Origin: an uncultured Oxalobacteraceae bacterium
GTDB lineage: Bacteria; Pseudomonadota; Gammaproteobacteria; Burkholderiales; Burkholderiaceae
Direction of reading: 5' to 3'
NCBI GenBank assembly: GCA_946480015.1
Contig: CAMLIL010000017.1
Location: 3,470 to 67,469, forward strand
DNA: 64,000 nucleotides
Shown piece by piece: positions 44,364 through 53,919 of this stretch. A program made the translations under genes and the position numbers. How positions within the stretch are numbered: position 1 is the first letter of the stretch; each line of letters begins with the position of its first letter. The notes under the pieces were generated by a model. That model was not told the DNA's origin. It was given only the letters and a program-made list of their open reading frames with translations, and made no database searches.

Positions 44364-45710
44364 ATGACCTTACGCGAACGCCTTAGCGCGGGTGACGACG
44401 CGCGCACCGCCAGCCCTCTATCGCCGGAGGTGGCCAACCAGATTTACCAGGAACTGAAGAAGAATATGCACCAGTTGATCCTTGACCGGATCGACCTGGA
44501 GCGGCTCAAGCGCCTGACCACCGAACAGTTCAAGCACGAACTGGCGCTGCTGATCCAGCGCATCATCGAGGAAGAGCGTATCGTGCTCAACCAGCATGAG
44601 CGGCATAACCTGGTGCTCGACATCCAGCACGAAATGCTAGGGTTCGGTCCGCTCGAGCCGCTGCTAGCGGACCCCTCGGTGTCGGACATTCTGGTCAACA
44701 CCCATGCCAAAGTATATGTCGAACGGCGCGGCCGGCTGGAACTGACCGACGTCAGCTTTCACGACAATGCTCACCTGATGAAGATCATCGAGAAGATCGT
44801 CTCGCGGGTCGGGCGCCGGGTCGACGAATCGAGTCCGATGGTTGATGCCCGCCTGCCGGACGGCTCGCGCGTGAACGCCATCATTCCACCGCTGGCCGTG
44901 GATGGGCCGATCTTGTCGATCCGACGTTTCTCCGTCACCCCGCTGACGGTCGACAATCTGCTGAACTACAAAAGCATGACGCCGCCGATGGTCCAAGTGC
45001 TGCAGTCGCTCGGGCACTCAAAGATCAACATCCTGATCTCTGGCGGCACTGGCAGCGGCAAGACCACGCTTCTTAATCTGCTGTCGGGATTTATTCCCGC
45101 CAACGAACGCATCATCACGATTGAGGACGCGGCCGAATTACAAATGCGCCAGCCGCATGTGGTGCGACTGGAAACGCGGCCCGCCAATATCGAAGGCAAG
45201 GGAGAGGTATCGCAACGCTCCCTGGTGCGTAATGCCTTGCGAATGCGACCCGACCGCATCATCCTGGGCGAGGTGCGCGGTGCCGAGGCGCTCGACATGC
45301 TGCAGGCAATGAACACCGGCCACGAAGGTTCGCTGGCGACCATTCACTCGAACACACCACGTGACGCCCTGTCGCGTCTGGAAAATATGGTTGGCATGGC
45401 AGGTGTCAACCTCACACCGCGCGCCACGCGCCAGCAGATCGCCTCGGCCGTCACGGTGGTGCTGCAAGTGACGCGCCTGACCGATGGTGCGCGCAAGCTT
45501 GTCAGCGTACAGGAAATCACTGGCATGGAAGGCGATGTCATCGCCATGCAGGAGATCTTCCGCTTCAACCAGACCGGGGTGACCCAGGAGGGCAAAGTAC
45601 TTGGCCATTTCTGCGCCACCGGCGTGCGGCCGCGCTTCGCGGAACGACTGCGTCTGTTTGGCGCGGCGGTACCCGATTCCGCCTTCGATCCGAATCGGAT
45701 TTACGAATAG
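44364..45710 (+). CDS. tadA: Tad pilus secretion ATPase TadA/CpaF
   Basis: A 448-residue type II/IV secretion ATPase. The Walker A motif is SGGTGSGKTTLL and the Asp and His boxes follow (ITIEDAAELQ and EGSLATIHSNT). It is the motor for Flp assembly. ATG 44364 has AAAGGAG upstream; a TTG one codon earlier is less likely. Confidence 0.95.
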   Translation: MTLRERLSAGDDARTASPLSPEVANQIYQELKKNMHQLILDRIDLERLKRLTTEQFKHELALLIQRIIEEERIVLNQHERHNLVLDIQHEMLGFGPLEPLLADPSVSDILVNTHAKVYVERRGRLELTDVSFHDNAHLMKIIEKIVSRVGRRVDESSPMVDARLPDGSRVNAIIPPLAVDGPILSIRRFSVTPLTVDNLLNYKSMTPPMVQVLQSLGHSKINILISGGTGSGKTTLLNLLSGFIPANERIITIEDAAELQMRQPHVVRLETRPANIEGKGEVSQRSLVRNALRMRPDRIILGEVRGAEALDMLQAMNTGHEGSLATIHSNTPRDALSRLENMVGMAGVNLTPRATRQQIASAVTVVLQVTRLTDGARKLVSVQEITGMEGDVIAMQEIFRFNQTGVTQEGKVLGHFCATGVRPRFAERLRLFGAAVPDSAFDPNRIYE

Positions 45711-45726
45711 AGAACGGGAGTCGACC

Positions 45727-46704
45727 ATGGATATCGTGTTCTACGGCATTGCGGTGCTGCTGTTTGCCACCGTAATTCTGCTGATCGAAGGGGCCTACCT
45801 CTGGTGGACCAGCACCCACGGCGCCGAGGCGCGCCGGATCGCGCGTCGCCTGCGGGTGATGTCCGGCGGCGTTGACGGAGGCGGTGAACGCATCTCGATA
45901 CTCAAGCAGCGGCGCTACAGTCGCAATGATTGGCTGGACAACTTTCTGCACCGCCGCCGCCTGGCCAACGCTCTCGATCGCAGGCTGTTGCAGGCGGGCT
46001 CGCGCTGGTCGGTGGCTCAGTTCGGTGCTGCCACGTTCGCGGCGTTTCTAATCGCCTTGCTGCTAGTGCAGGCCAGGACGGTGCCGCTGCTGGCGCAGTG
46101 CGTGATCGCGCTGATGGTCACCGCCGTGCCCTACATTTTTCTGTTGCGGGCACGCACCGCTCGCCTGATCAAGATCGAGGAGCAGCTGCCTGAAGCCGCC
46201 GATTTTCTCGCCCGCGCCATGCGCGCCGGCCATGCTTTCACCAACGTGCTGCAAATGGTCGGCAGCGAGCTGCCCGAGCCGCTGAGCGGCGAGTTCCGTG
46301 CCGCTCATCAGGAAATCAACTATGGCGTGCCGCTCAACGAAGCGCTGCACAACCTGGCCGACCGGATTCCGCTGACCGACTTGCGCTATCTGGTCATTGC
46401 GGTGGTGATTCAGCGTGAATCCGGCGGCAATCTGGCTGAAATACTCGGCAATATCGGCTACATCATTCGCGAGCGCTTAAAGCTGATCGGCAAGGTAAGG
46501 GTGCTCTCGGCCGAAGGGCGGATGTCGGCGTGGATTCTGGGTGCGCTGCCATTTTGCGTGATGGCATTCATGATGGTCGTCAATCCGAGCTACGTCAGTT
46601 TGCTGTGGACCGACCCGGTCGGCATCAAGATGATGTGGTGCTCGGCTGGAATGATACTGATCGGCGTCCTGTGGATCCGCCGAGTCATCCATATTCGTGT
46701 CTAG
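45727..46704 (+). CDS. tadB: Tad inner-membrane platform protein TadB
   Basis: A 325-residue GspF-domain platform protein with N-terminal membrane helices, a central cytoplasmic four-helix domain (EQLPEAADFLARAMRAGHAF) and C-terminal helices. The reading frame is open further upstream, but ATG 45727 follows the CpaF stop by 16 nt and gives the expected hydrophobic N-terminus. Confidence 0.93.
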   Translation: MDIVFYGIAVLLFATVILLIEGAYLWWTSTHGAEARRIARRLRVMSGGVDGGGERISILKQRRYSRNDWLDNFLHRRRLANALDRRLLQAGSRWSVAQFGAATFAAFLIALLLVQARTVPLLAQCVIALMVTAVPYIFLLRARTARLIKIEEQLPEAADFLARAMRAGHAFTNVLQMVGSELPEPLSGEFRAAHQEINYGVPLNEALHNLADRIPLTDLRYLVIAVVIQRESGGNLAEILGNIGYIIRERLKLIGKVRVLSAEGRMSAWILGALPFCVMAFMMVVNPSYVSLLWTDPVGIKMMWCSAGMILIGVLWIRRVIHIRV

Positions 46705-46713
46705 GGGACTGTC

Positions 46714-47649
46714 ATGACCGGTGCACATATTCTGTTCCTGCTGATTGTGTTTGCCATCGTGGGCGGGCTCGCCATGATGGCGATGGCGATCTTCTCGCCT
46801 GGCTACGTGCGCGAGCGTCTGGCCAGTTTTCGTGGACACACGGAGTCGAACGGCCTGGAAAGCGAGGGCTGGGTCGAAACCGTCGTCAAGGTCGCCCAGC
46901 CTTTTAGTAAGCTGTCGCTGCCCGAAGAAGGGTGGGAGCAGTCGGCCCTGCGCACTCGCTTCATGAATGCAGGCTGGCGTAACCGCTCCGTGGCCACGCT
47001 ATACTTCGCCTCGAAAACGATGCTCGCGTTAGTGATCCCGAGCATCACGGCGGTGCTGCTCACGCACCTTGCTCCCGCCATGGGCGGCAATCAATTCATG
47101 CTATGGCTGCTGGGGGCCGCCGCGATCGGGTACTACATCCCCAACATCGCGCTTGAACAACTCGCCCGGCGGCGCCAGCGCGAAATCTTCGAGACCATTC
47201 CTGATGCGCTCGATCTGCTGACTGTCTGCGTTGAGGCGGGCCTCAGCCTGGAGCGCGCGCTGATCAAGGTCGCCACCGAAATTCACGTCAAGAGCCTGGT
47301 ACTGGCGCAAGAACTGCAACTGGTGCTGATGGAAATGCGTGCCGGCTTCACCAAGGAACGTGCGCTACGCAATTTCGCGCTGCGTAGCGGCGTGGAGGAC
47401 GTCGATACGCTGGTCGCCATGCTGATCCAGTCGGAACGCTTCGGCACCAGCATGGGCACATCGCTGCGGGTGCATTCGGACAACTTGCGCTCCAAGCGCC
47501 GCCTGCTGGCCGAAGAAGCCGCCGCCAAGATCGCGCTCAAGCTGCTGTTTCCCCTAATCTTTTTCATCTTCCCGACGCTGCTGATGGTACTGGTCGGCCC
47601 GGCTGGCATTCAGATCAGCCGAGCCTTGGGCACCATAAGCGGTCAATAA
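46714..47649 (+). CDS. tadC: Tad inner-membrane platform protein TadC
   Basis: A 311-residue GspF-domain protein with the signature ETIPDALDLLTVCVEAGLSL and three or four membrane helices. It pairs with TadB to form the platform. The gene follows tadB after 9 nt. Confidence 0.93.
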   Translation: MTGAHILFLLIVFAIVGGLAMMAMAIFSPGYVRERLASFRGHTESNGLESEGWVETVVKVAQPFSKLSLPEEGWEQSALRTRFMNAGWRNRSVATLYFASKTMLALVIPSITAVLLTHLAPAMGGNQFMLWLLGAAAIGYYIPNIALEQLARRRQREIFETIPDALDLLTVCVEAGLSLERALIKVATEIHVKSLVLAQELQLVLMEMRAGFTKERALRNFALRSGVEDVDTLVAMLIQSERFGTSMGTSLRVHSDNLRSKRRLLAEEAAAKIALKLLFPLIFFIFPTLLMVLVGPAGIQISRALGTISGQ

Positions 47650-47665
47650 ACTTACCGGAGGCAGC

Positions 47666-48730
47666 ATGCGATCCCCACTCAACTATCTCTCGATGCTCGG
47701 CATGGCTGCCAGCCTGCTGGCATGTGCCGACAGCAGTTACCGCGCCGCGCCGGCACGCGTGGCCGCACCGACCTTCGCCAGTGCCGACGAAGCCTACCTG
47801 GTGGGCCGCAGCCAGCACATGGCGATGCGCTTCGACGACGCGGTCCGCTCGTACCAGAGCGCGCTGCGCCTGATGCCGTCTCACGTCAATGCCCGCAACG
47901 GGCTCGCGACGCTGTATGCCGAGCGCGGCGAGTTCGGCGAAGCCATCTCCCTGTGGCAAGCGATCACGACAACAATCAACGACCAAGCCGGAGCGGAGAC
48001 TGCTTTCCTGTTCAGCAATCTCGGCTATGCGCAATTCCTGCATGGCGACTACCAAGCAGCCTTGACGGCGCTGGAAAAGGCCTGCCTGCTCGACCCGCTG
48101 AACCACCGCGCCTGGAAACACCTGGGCAGCGCGCTTGACAAACTCGGGCAGCATGAGCGTGCACAACAGATGTACAAACAGGCGGCCACACTGCAGCAGC
48201 ACGATTTCAAGGCCGATTACGCGCTCGCACCCAAAGCCGGCATCGCTGCCATCGACAGCGCGGTCGCCGCAACGCCCGATGAGGGCCAGTGGGCACAGAC
48301 CCAGGTGGAGCAAACTGGCAGCGGCATGTTCGTATTGCGGCGCATCCCGGCACGCGCGCCGGTTGCCAAGCCGACCGGCGTGGCCGCGCTGGCGCAGCCC
48401 GTCGACGCCCATACCCTGCTCGAAATCCGCAACGGAAATGGCGTCACCGGCATGGCGCGCTCACTGGCCGGCACGATGAGCGGCAGCGATATGCGGGTTG
48501 TACGGCTGAGCAACCAGAAAGGTTTCGGCGTACAGCACACCCGGGTCGAGTATCAGCCCGAGTTTCGCGACGCTGCCGAGCGTCTTGCTGCGCGTTTCGG
48601 CGCGGCCAGCGTGGTGCCCGTGCCAAACGTCGAGCGCGCCGACGTCCGCCTGGTGATCGGACGCGACCTGATCGAACAAAAGCCGGCCGACAAGGCAATG
48701 GCGACTGCCCCGGCCCGCAAACGCGGGTGA
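47666..48730 (+). CDS. tadD: TadD-like TPR lipoprotein with a LytR_C-like domain
   Basis: A 354-residue lipoprotein (lipobox SLLAC, Cys20) with three or four tetratricopeptide repeats at about 40-185. A C-terminal domain, LLEIRNGNGVTGMARSLAGT through ADVRLVIGRDL, fits the LytR C-terminal domain. TadD acts in secretin or pilus assembly; the extra domain is not part of the classical TadD and may bind the cell wall. Confidence 0.85.
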   Translation: MRSPLNYLSMLGMAASLLACADSSYRAAPARVAAPTFASADEAYLVGRSQHMAMRFDDAVRSYQSALRLMPSHVNARNGLATLYAERGEFGEAISLWQAITTTINDQAGAETAFLFSNLGYAQFLHGDYQAALTALEKACLLDPLNHRAWKHLGSALDKLGQHERAQQMYKQAATLQQHDFKADYALAPKAGIAAIDSAVAATPDEGQWAQTQVEQTGSGMFVLRRIPARAPVAKPTGVAALAQPVDAHTLLEIRNGNGVTGMARSLAGTMSGSDMRVVRLSNQKGFGVQHTRVEYQPEFRDAAERLAARFGAASVVPVPNVERADVRLVIGRDLIEQKPADKAMATAPARKRG

Positions 48731-48827
48731 CGCGCCGGTGGCCCGGTGGCGCGATTGAGCGACATCAAAACTTATCGAAGCGCTCACGCGACAATGGGCC
48801 AATCGACTAAGGACACCGGAGGATCCC

Positions 48828-49142
48828 ATGCGTTTCGCACACTTCATCAAGACAATTTTGTCCGGCCTGGTGCTCGTTGCACTGGTCGCCTGTGCTCCCA
48901 CCGCCACCCGCGAGGGCACGGGCGAATACATCGACGACTCCGTCATCACCGGTAAGGTTAAATCGGCGCTGGTGGCCGATCCCGATCTTAAAGCCACCGA
49001 AATCAATGTAGAAACCTACAAAGGAACGGTGCAACTGAGCGGCTTCGTCGGCTCCCCCGACGACATCCCCAAGGCATTGTCCCTGGCGCGCAAGATTGAC
49101 GGCGTCAAGGCCGTGAAGAACGATATGGCGGTCAAACGCTAG
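48828..49142 (+). CDS. BON-domain lipoprotein
   Basis: A 104-residue lipoprotein (lipobox LVAC, Cys23) with one BON domain: DDSVITGKVKSALVADPDLKA to VKNDMAVKR. Related to OsmY/DolP-type envelope proteins that bind phospholipid. Separated by 97 bp from the tadD-like gene and followed by a terminator, it ends the Tad block. Confidence 0.9.
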   Translation: MRFAHFIKTILSGLVLVALVACAPTATREGTGEYIDDSVITGKVKSALVADPDLKATEINVETYKGTVQLSGFVGSPDDIPKALSLARKIDGVKAVKNDMAVKR

Positions 49143-49159
49143 GTCGTTGAATCATCCCG

Positions 49160-49193
49160 CTCAAGCGCCGGACGCTGGCGCTTGAGGTTTTCC
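49160..49193 (+). terminator. Terminator after the BON lipoprotein gene
   Basis: Stem CTCAAGCGCC / GGCGCTTGAG with a 7-nt loop, followed by GTTTTCCTCTTT. It closes the Tad region. Confidence 0.8.
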
Positions 49194-49279
49194 TCTTTCC
49201 GAATAATTGTTCTCCATCGTACTCATGCGGTACGCTATGGCGTGGCGGAAAATCCGCGCGCCTGTGATTGGGGAACCGC

Positions 49280-50863
49280 ATGATTCGAAGTAGAAGCTGT
49301 ACCGGTGGCATGGTAAGCGCCCCCCACCACCTGGCGGCGCAGGCTGGCGCCGCCGTACTGCGCGAAGGTGGAAACGCGATCGAAGCCATGGTTGCTGCCG
49401 CCGCGGCCATCGCCGTGCTCTATCCGCACATGAACGGTATTGGTGGCGACGGTTTTTGGCTGATCAGCGAGCCCGGCCGCGAGCCGGTAGCGATTCGTGC
49501 CTGCGGCCCGGCCGCCGGCCTGGCCGACCCCGCCTTCTATGCCAGCCATGGCGACAGCGCGATTCCCCCGCGTGGTCCGCGCGCCGCGCTCACGGTCGCC
49601 GGCGCCATCGGCGGCTGGGCCGAAGCCTTGCGGCATGCAAAAGCTTCCGGCGGCCGCATGCCCCTTGCCCGGCTCCTGCATGATGCGATCAATCATGCCA
49701 AATCCGGCATGCCGATCACCCCGTCGCAAGTCGAACTGACAGCGGCAAAATGGAGCCAGCTGCACCATCAGCCAGGCTTTGCCGACACCTATGCGGTAGG
49801 CGGCCTGCCGCGCCTTCACACCATCCTGCGCCAGCCCGCCCTGGCCGCTACCCTCGAGCGTCTCGCCGACGCCGGCCTGGACGATTTTTATCGCGGCGAT
49901 ATCGCACGCACGCTGGCTAGCGGGCTGGAGCAAACGGGCAGCCCCTTACGGCTCGCCGACCTGCAAGGTTACCGCGCCAGGACGGTCGCGCCCGTGTGGC
50001 TGCAAATGGCGCAAGGACTGGTCTACAACCTGCCGCCGCCGACGCAGGGCGTGTCGTCGCTGATGATCCTCGGAATGTTCGAGCGGCTCAACGTCGCCCA
50101 GGCCGATGGCTTCGCCCACGTCCACGGCGTGGTCGAAGCAAGCAAGCGCGCTTTCCACTTGCGCAATGCCCACGTCACCGATCCAGCCCACATGGCCTTC
50201 GACGTCCAGCAGTGGTTACACGCCGATGTGCTGGCGCGCGAAACGGCCGCCATCGACCCGCAGCGCGCCGCGCCGTGGCCGCACACGGCCAAGCCGGGCG
50301 ACACCATCTGGATGGGTGCCGCCGACCGCGACGGCCGCGTCGTCAGCTACATCCAAAGTATCTTCTGGGAATTCGGCAGCGGTGTTGTCGTGCCCGGCAC
50401 CGGCGTGCTCTGGCAAAACCGCGGCGCCAGTTTTACATTAGACAACGGCCCCAACCGCTTAATGCCTGGCAAACTGCCCTTCCACACCCTCAACCCCGCG
50501 CTGGCGAAACTCAACGACGGCCGTACAATTGCCTATGGCACCATGGGCGGGGAAGGGCAGCCGCAGACCCAGGCGGCCGTGTTCACCCGTCATATCCTGT
50601 TCGGCCAGGACATGCAGCAGGCCATCAACGCCCCGCGCTGGCTGCTTGGCCGCACATGGGGTGAAGCCTCGACCAGGCTCAAGCTGGAAGGACGCTTTCC
50701 GCCCGCGCTGTACGAGCAGCTCGTGCAAGCCGGACACGACATCGAGCTGGTCGCCGATTACAGCGATATGATGGGTCACGCCGGCGCGGTTGCTGTCCAC
50801 GCCAATGGCCTTATCGAAGGCGCGACCGACCCGCGTGCCGATGGCGTGTGCGCCGGCGTCTAA
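49280..50863 (+). CDS. Gamma-glutamyltransferase family protein
   Basis: A 527-residue Ntn-hydrolase of the gamma-glutamyltransferase family. Conserved N-terminal GGNAIEAMVAAAAAIAVLYPHM and IGGDGFWL lie where the large subunit is expected. The self-cleavage and nucleophile Thr is retained in GDTIWMGAADRDG. No signal peptide is seen, so it may be cytoplasmic, unlike periplasmic Ggt. The substrate is uncertain; acylases of the family also look like this. ATG 49280 follows GGGGAA. Confidence 0.87.
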   Translation: MIRSRSCTGGMVSAPHHLAAQAGAAVLREGGNAIEAMVAAAAAIAVLYPHMNGIGGDGFWLISEPGREPVAIRACGPAAGLADPAFYASHGDSAIPPRGPRAALTVAGAIGGWAEALRHAKASGGRMPLARLLHDAINHAKSGMPITPSQVELTAAKWSQLHHQPGFADTYAVGGLPRLHTILRQPALAATLERLADAGLDDFYRGDIARTLASGLEQTGSPLRLADLQGYRARTVAPVWLQMAQGLVYNLPPPTQGVSSLMILGMFERLNVAQADGFAHVHGVVEASKRAFHLRNAHVTDPAHMAFDVQQWLHADVLARETAAIDPQRAAPWPHTAKPGDTIWMGAADRDGRVVSYIQSIFWEFGSGVVVPGTGVLWQNRGASFTLDNGPNRLMPGKLPFHTLNPALAKLNDGRTIAYGTMGGEGQPQTQAAVFTRHILFGQDMQQAINAPRWLLGRTWGEASTRLKLEGRFPPALYEQLVQAGHDIELVADYSDMMGHAGAVAVHANGLIEGATDPRADGVCAGV

Positions 50864-50899
50864 GCGGGCACATACCGGAATAGATTCATAAAGGTAAGT

Positions 50900-51886
50900 A
50901 TGGCCCGCTCACGTTTTTTGCCCGACAACATCACCCTCGCCATGCTGGCGACCGTCGCCGCCGCCAGCCTGATTCCAGCGCACGGACAAGGTGCGCTCGT
51001 GTTCGACCATATCACCAATGCCGCGATCTGCCTGCTGTTCTTTCTGCACGGCGCCAAGCTCCCGCGCGAAGCCGTCGTTGCCGGCCTCACCCACTGGCGT
51101 CTGCACCTGCTGGTGCTGCTATCGACCTTCGCCCTGTTCCCCATTCTGGGCTTGGCGCTGCGTCCGCTGCTGATGCCGCTGGTCACCCCCAACCTCTATC
51201 TGGGCATCCTTTTCCTGTGCATGCTCCCGTCCACGGTGCAATCATCGATCGCCTTCACTGCCGCGGCCCGCGGCAACGTTCCGGCAGCAATTTGCAGCGC
51301 ATCCGCATCGAATCTGCTCGGCGTGTTCCTCACCCCCATGCTCATGGGCCTGGTAACGAGCGCGCACGCCGACCAAGCATCGTCGCTCGACGCCATGGTG
51401 CGCATCGGCGCGCAGCTGATGCTACCCTTCGTCGCCGGGCAGCTTGCCCGCCGTTGGATCGGGCCATGGGTCGAACGCCATCGCGCGCTGGTAAGGGTGG
51501 TCGACCAGGGCTCGATTCTGCTGGTGGTCTACACCGCGTTCAGCGAAGCGGTGGGGCAGGGATTATGGCAAAAACTGGCGCCCGGCTCTCTGGCAGGCCT
51601 GCTCATTATTGATGCCGTGCTGCTGGCGCTGGTCATCGGCGCGACCAGCTTTGCCAGCCGTCAACTGGGCTTTAGCCGCGCGGACCGCATCGCCATCATC
51701 TTCTGCGGATCGAAGAAAAGTTTGGCCAGCGGCGTACCGATGGCCAAGGTACTGTTCAGCGGCAGCGCCCTCGGTGCGGTCGTGCTGCCCGTCATGCTAT
51801 TTCATCAGCTGCAACTGATGGTCTGTGCGGTACTCGCCCAGCGCTACGCGGCGCGGGCGCCCGACCCCATCGTCGCCACGCTCTAA
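50900..51886 (+). CDS. Bile acid:sodium symporter-like transporter (YfeH type)
   Basis: A 328-residue membrane protein with about nine or ten helices, beginning MARSRFLPDNITLAMLATVAAA. It shows the SBF-like pattern FCGSKKSLASGVPMAKVLF in the C-terminal half. The substrate is not known. It follows the gamma-glutamyltransferase gene by 36 bp and is probably cotranscribed. Confidence 0.9.
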   Translation: MARSRFLPDNITLAMLATVAAASLIPAHGQGALVFDHITNAAICLLFFLHGAKLPREAVVAGLTHWRLHLLVLLSTFALFPILGLALRPLLMPLVTPNLYLGILFLCMLPSTVQSSIAFTAAARGNVPAAICSASASNLLGVFLTPMLMGLVTSAHADQASSLDAMVRIGAQLMLPFVAGQLARRWIGPWVERHRALVRVVDQGSILLVVYTAFSEAVGQGLWQKLAPGSLAGLLIIDAVLLALVIGATSFASRQLGFSRADRIAIIFCGSKKSLASGVPMAKVLFSGSALGAVVLPVMLFHQLQLMVCAVLAQRYAARAPDPIVATL

Positions 51887-51889
51887 ATC

Positions 51890-52658
51890 TTACTGCCACG
51901 ATACGCTGCCAAGCCCGCGCGCGCTCGCATTGCGCGTGGACGGCTTGCCGTACACGGTTGCCGAGCCAAGGCCGGACAGTGTCAGATTGGCAACCGACCT
52001 CGCATGGACGGTAGCGCCACCCAAGCCGCTCATCGACAGGTCCACATTGTCGGCCAGCAGCTCTTTTGCTTCCAGGCCACCGACACCGCCAAGGTTCGCC
52101 TTGAGCACCCTGGTCTGGCCGTGCAGGTTCACGGCGCCCGCCCCATGCATATCGACATCAACCCGCTCGCTCTGTGCGGCGGTGAGCGTCATGCTGCCGA
52201 CCCCACCCAAGCGCCGCGATGTTCTTGTATTGCACCTTGGCAGTCAGCGAGCCGGCGCCATCCAGATTGACCTTGAGCATCTCTCCAGAAAACCCTTGCA
52301 GTTCCGTGGAGCCAACGCCGTACGAATCAAATTCGCTCAGTTTTGGCAGGATCAACTCGGCACGCAACGCGCGCCCGTCCGTGGATTTGAACGGCCACTT
52401 GCGTTTAGTGGTATCGATGATCAGCGTATCGCCAGACTGGGTGAGCGTCACTGCGGACACAAACTCCTTATCGCCGTACAGCGTCAGCGAAGGCGTATTG
52501 CCCTGCTTGACCGTCAGGCTCAGGACACCGCCCAGCTTGATTTTCGACGTACGCGCATCGACATTGCGCGCCTCGCGGATAGCCTCATCGGCATTGGCGA
52601 ACGTGGCTGACAACAGCAGGGCGCTGGCAAAGATAGCCTTCGTGAGCAGGGCGTTCAT
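51890..52658 (-). pseudogene. Frameshifted DUF2807-like exported protein
   Basis: Two overlapping minus-strand frames together encode one DUF2807-like (GIN domain) protein. The upstream part (52158-52658) has a signal peptide ending at ATFANADE and then repeating strands with LYGDKEFVSAVTLTQSGDTL. The rest lies one frame over at 51890-52210, beginning GGVGSMTLTAAQSERVDVDMHG. The switch is in the G-rich run near 52205-52215 and removal of one G would restore a single frame of about 255 residues. This could be a real inactivating mutation, a phase-variation tract or a sequencing error. Confidence 0.8.
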
Positions 52659-52828
52659 AGTCGGTCCTCAAAGTGGGCAAGTGCAGATGTCGGCCGGTTC
52701 GGCCGCCAAGTGTGCGTCAATGCAGGAACTATAGGCATCGGCCTGGCGATAAGCCACGCGGATGCGATGAACGGTCGATTTGATGGGGCAGTTTGCGATT
52801 GTAGGACGTTCCACCGATAAAAAGCAAA

Positions 52829-52852
52829 AAGCCCAGTCCGAAGACTGGGCTA
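52829..52852. terminator. Terminator of the original tRNA-Thr site (left copy)
   Basis: Hairpin AGCCCAGTC / GACTGGGCT with flanking A and T residues. The same hairpin with a different loop lies at 55489-55507 beside the intact tRNA. The left copy probably belonged to the tRNA before the element inserted. Confidence 0.65.
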
Positions 52853-52867
52853 AGTGCTTGATAATAC

Positions 52868-52914
52868 TGGTGCCGACTGCCGGTTTCGAACTGGCCACCT
52901 GATGATTACAAATC
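52868..52914. repeat. Left attachment site (attL), 47-bp repeat of the tRNA-Thr 3' end
   Basis: A perfect copy of 55522-55568, the 3' 47 nt of tRNA-Thr(TGT) including the CCA end. Together the pair bounds 2.65 kb containing an integrase remnant, the hallmark of insertion by a tRNA-targeting tyrosine recombinase. Confidence 0.92.
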
Positions 52915-52926
52915 GCTGAAAGTTGA

Positions 52927-53325
52927 CGTCACATCAACGCGCATCGGAAAATGATCCAGGCCGGCGGCGAGGCGCGGAAGCGCAGCAAGAAGGTGACGAA
53001 AGCTGGACCCCTCGCATCATTGGCCGAGTTGCGTCTCGTGGATCTAACTAGCGATCGAATCGAGGACTGGGCGAAAGCCGAGGCGAAGGTGCGGCCGTCG
53101 AGCGCCAGGTTGGCGATGCGTTTGCTGAAGGCTTTTTTGAAATGGTGTTCTGAGCAAAAGCAGTATGCGGAGATCGCGGACGCCAGTGCGGCGAAGAGCA
53201 CCAAGGCTCGGGAGATGCTGGGAAAGCCGGGTGTGAGGCGCGACTTACTCCAGAGGGAGCAGCTACCAGCGCATGACTTTCTGCGTCTCCAAAAAAGACC
53301 ATCATCAACACTGGTCATGGTTTGA
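52927..53325 (+). pseudogene. Tyrosine-recombinase (integrase) remnant
   Basis: About 125 codons encode part of a phage/island integrase. The core-binding (SAM-like) domain is recognisable from KMIQAGGEARKRSKKV through RIEDWAKAEAKVRPSSARLA to LQREQLPA. Homology to integrases seems to stop near 53267, so the catalytic domain with R-H-R-Y residues is absent. The frame is open upstream of the ATG at 52951 back to 52927, next to the left attachment site, indicating that the N-terminal domain is deleted too. It cannot be an active enzyme. Confidence 0.8.
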
Positions 53326-53632
53326 GCCGCGCGCATGGACCGATCAAGAATGGCAAAGTGAAATTCATCCCCCGCTTCAGCATTTTTCCAGTCTCACTTG
53401 GGGGGAGATCGATCAACTTTCCTCTGGCACGTCGCACAAAATGCATCACAGTCATGAGATCCGCCAGTTGATCGATGAAGCGCAAAAACGCTGGCTCGAG
53501 CTTGGTTTGAAAGAGTATGACACTGTATTCCGATTCAGGATGGGGGGCACAAAGCGCGCTTGGGGATATGTGGTGCAGGCGCACTTTCACATGGTTTGGT
53601 GGGAGCGCCATCATTCCATTTATCCGGTTTAG
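53273..53632 (+). CDS. Conserved hypothetical cargo protein of the element
   Basis: A 119-residue protein, Trp- and His-rich. The C-terminal half (MHHSHEIRQLIDEAQKRW to FRFRMGGTKRAWGYVV, then FHMVWWERHHSIYP) resembles a family of small hypothetical proteins found on phages and islands, with a strand-rich core and a WW-x-R-H ending. Its function is unknown; an upstream partner gene is not seen. ATG 53273 has only a distant GAGGGAG, and ATG 53441 would give a 63-residue protein, but the residues between look coding. Confidence 0.6.
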   Translation: MTFCVSKKDHHQHWSWFEPRAWTDQEWQSEIHPPLQHFSSLTWGEIDQLSSGTSHKMHHSHEIRQLIDEAQKRWLELGLKEYDTVFRFRMGGTKRAWGYVVQAHFHMVWWERHHSIYPV

Positions 53633-53919
53633 CAAGCACCGACCGCTCCCTGCTTTGCTCCTCGCTCTGTAGCGATCGGTCCTGCTCAGCGGCGCTGCTA
53701 GACATTGGTAGGTCAGCGCGTATATCGTAGAGGATGAGCCGGGGCAGTCAAATTTCCGAAATTCCAGCGTCGCTATGCCTTGTTGGACGAAAATCTCACG
53801 GCGAAGCGGTCTTGCCACAGACGCAGCGCTTCGATGCCAGTGATCGCAACAGCGATTCGTTATTGCTCGTGCGTTGCTGGCCCCGCGAGCAAAGTTATAA
53901 ATCACGCTACGATTCCCTT

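Noticed and set aside
52951..53325. Intact 124-residue gene at the integrase remnant
   Set aside because: It lacks both the N-terminal and catalytic integrase domains and begins inside a longer open frame, so it is a fragment.
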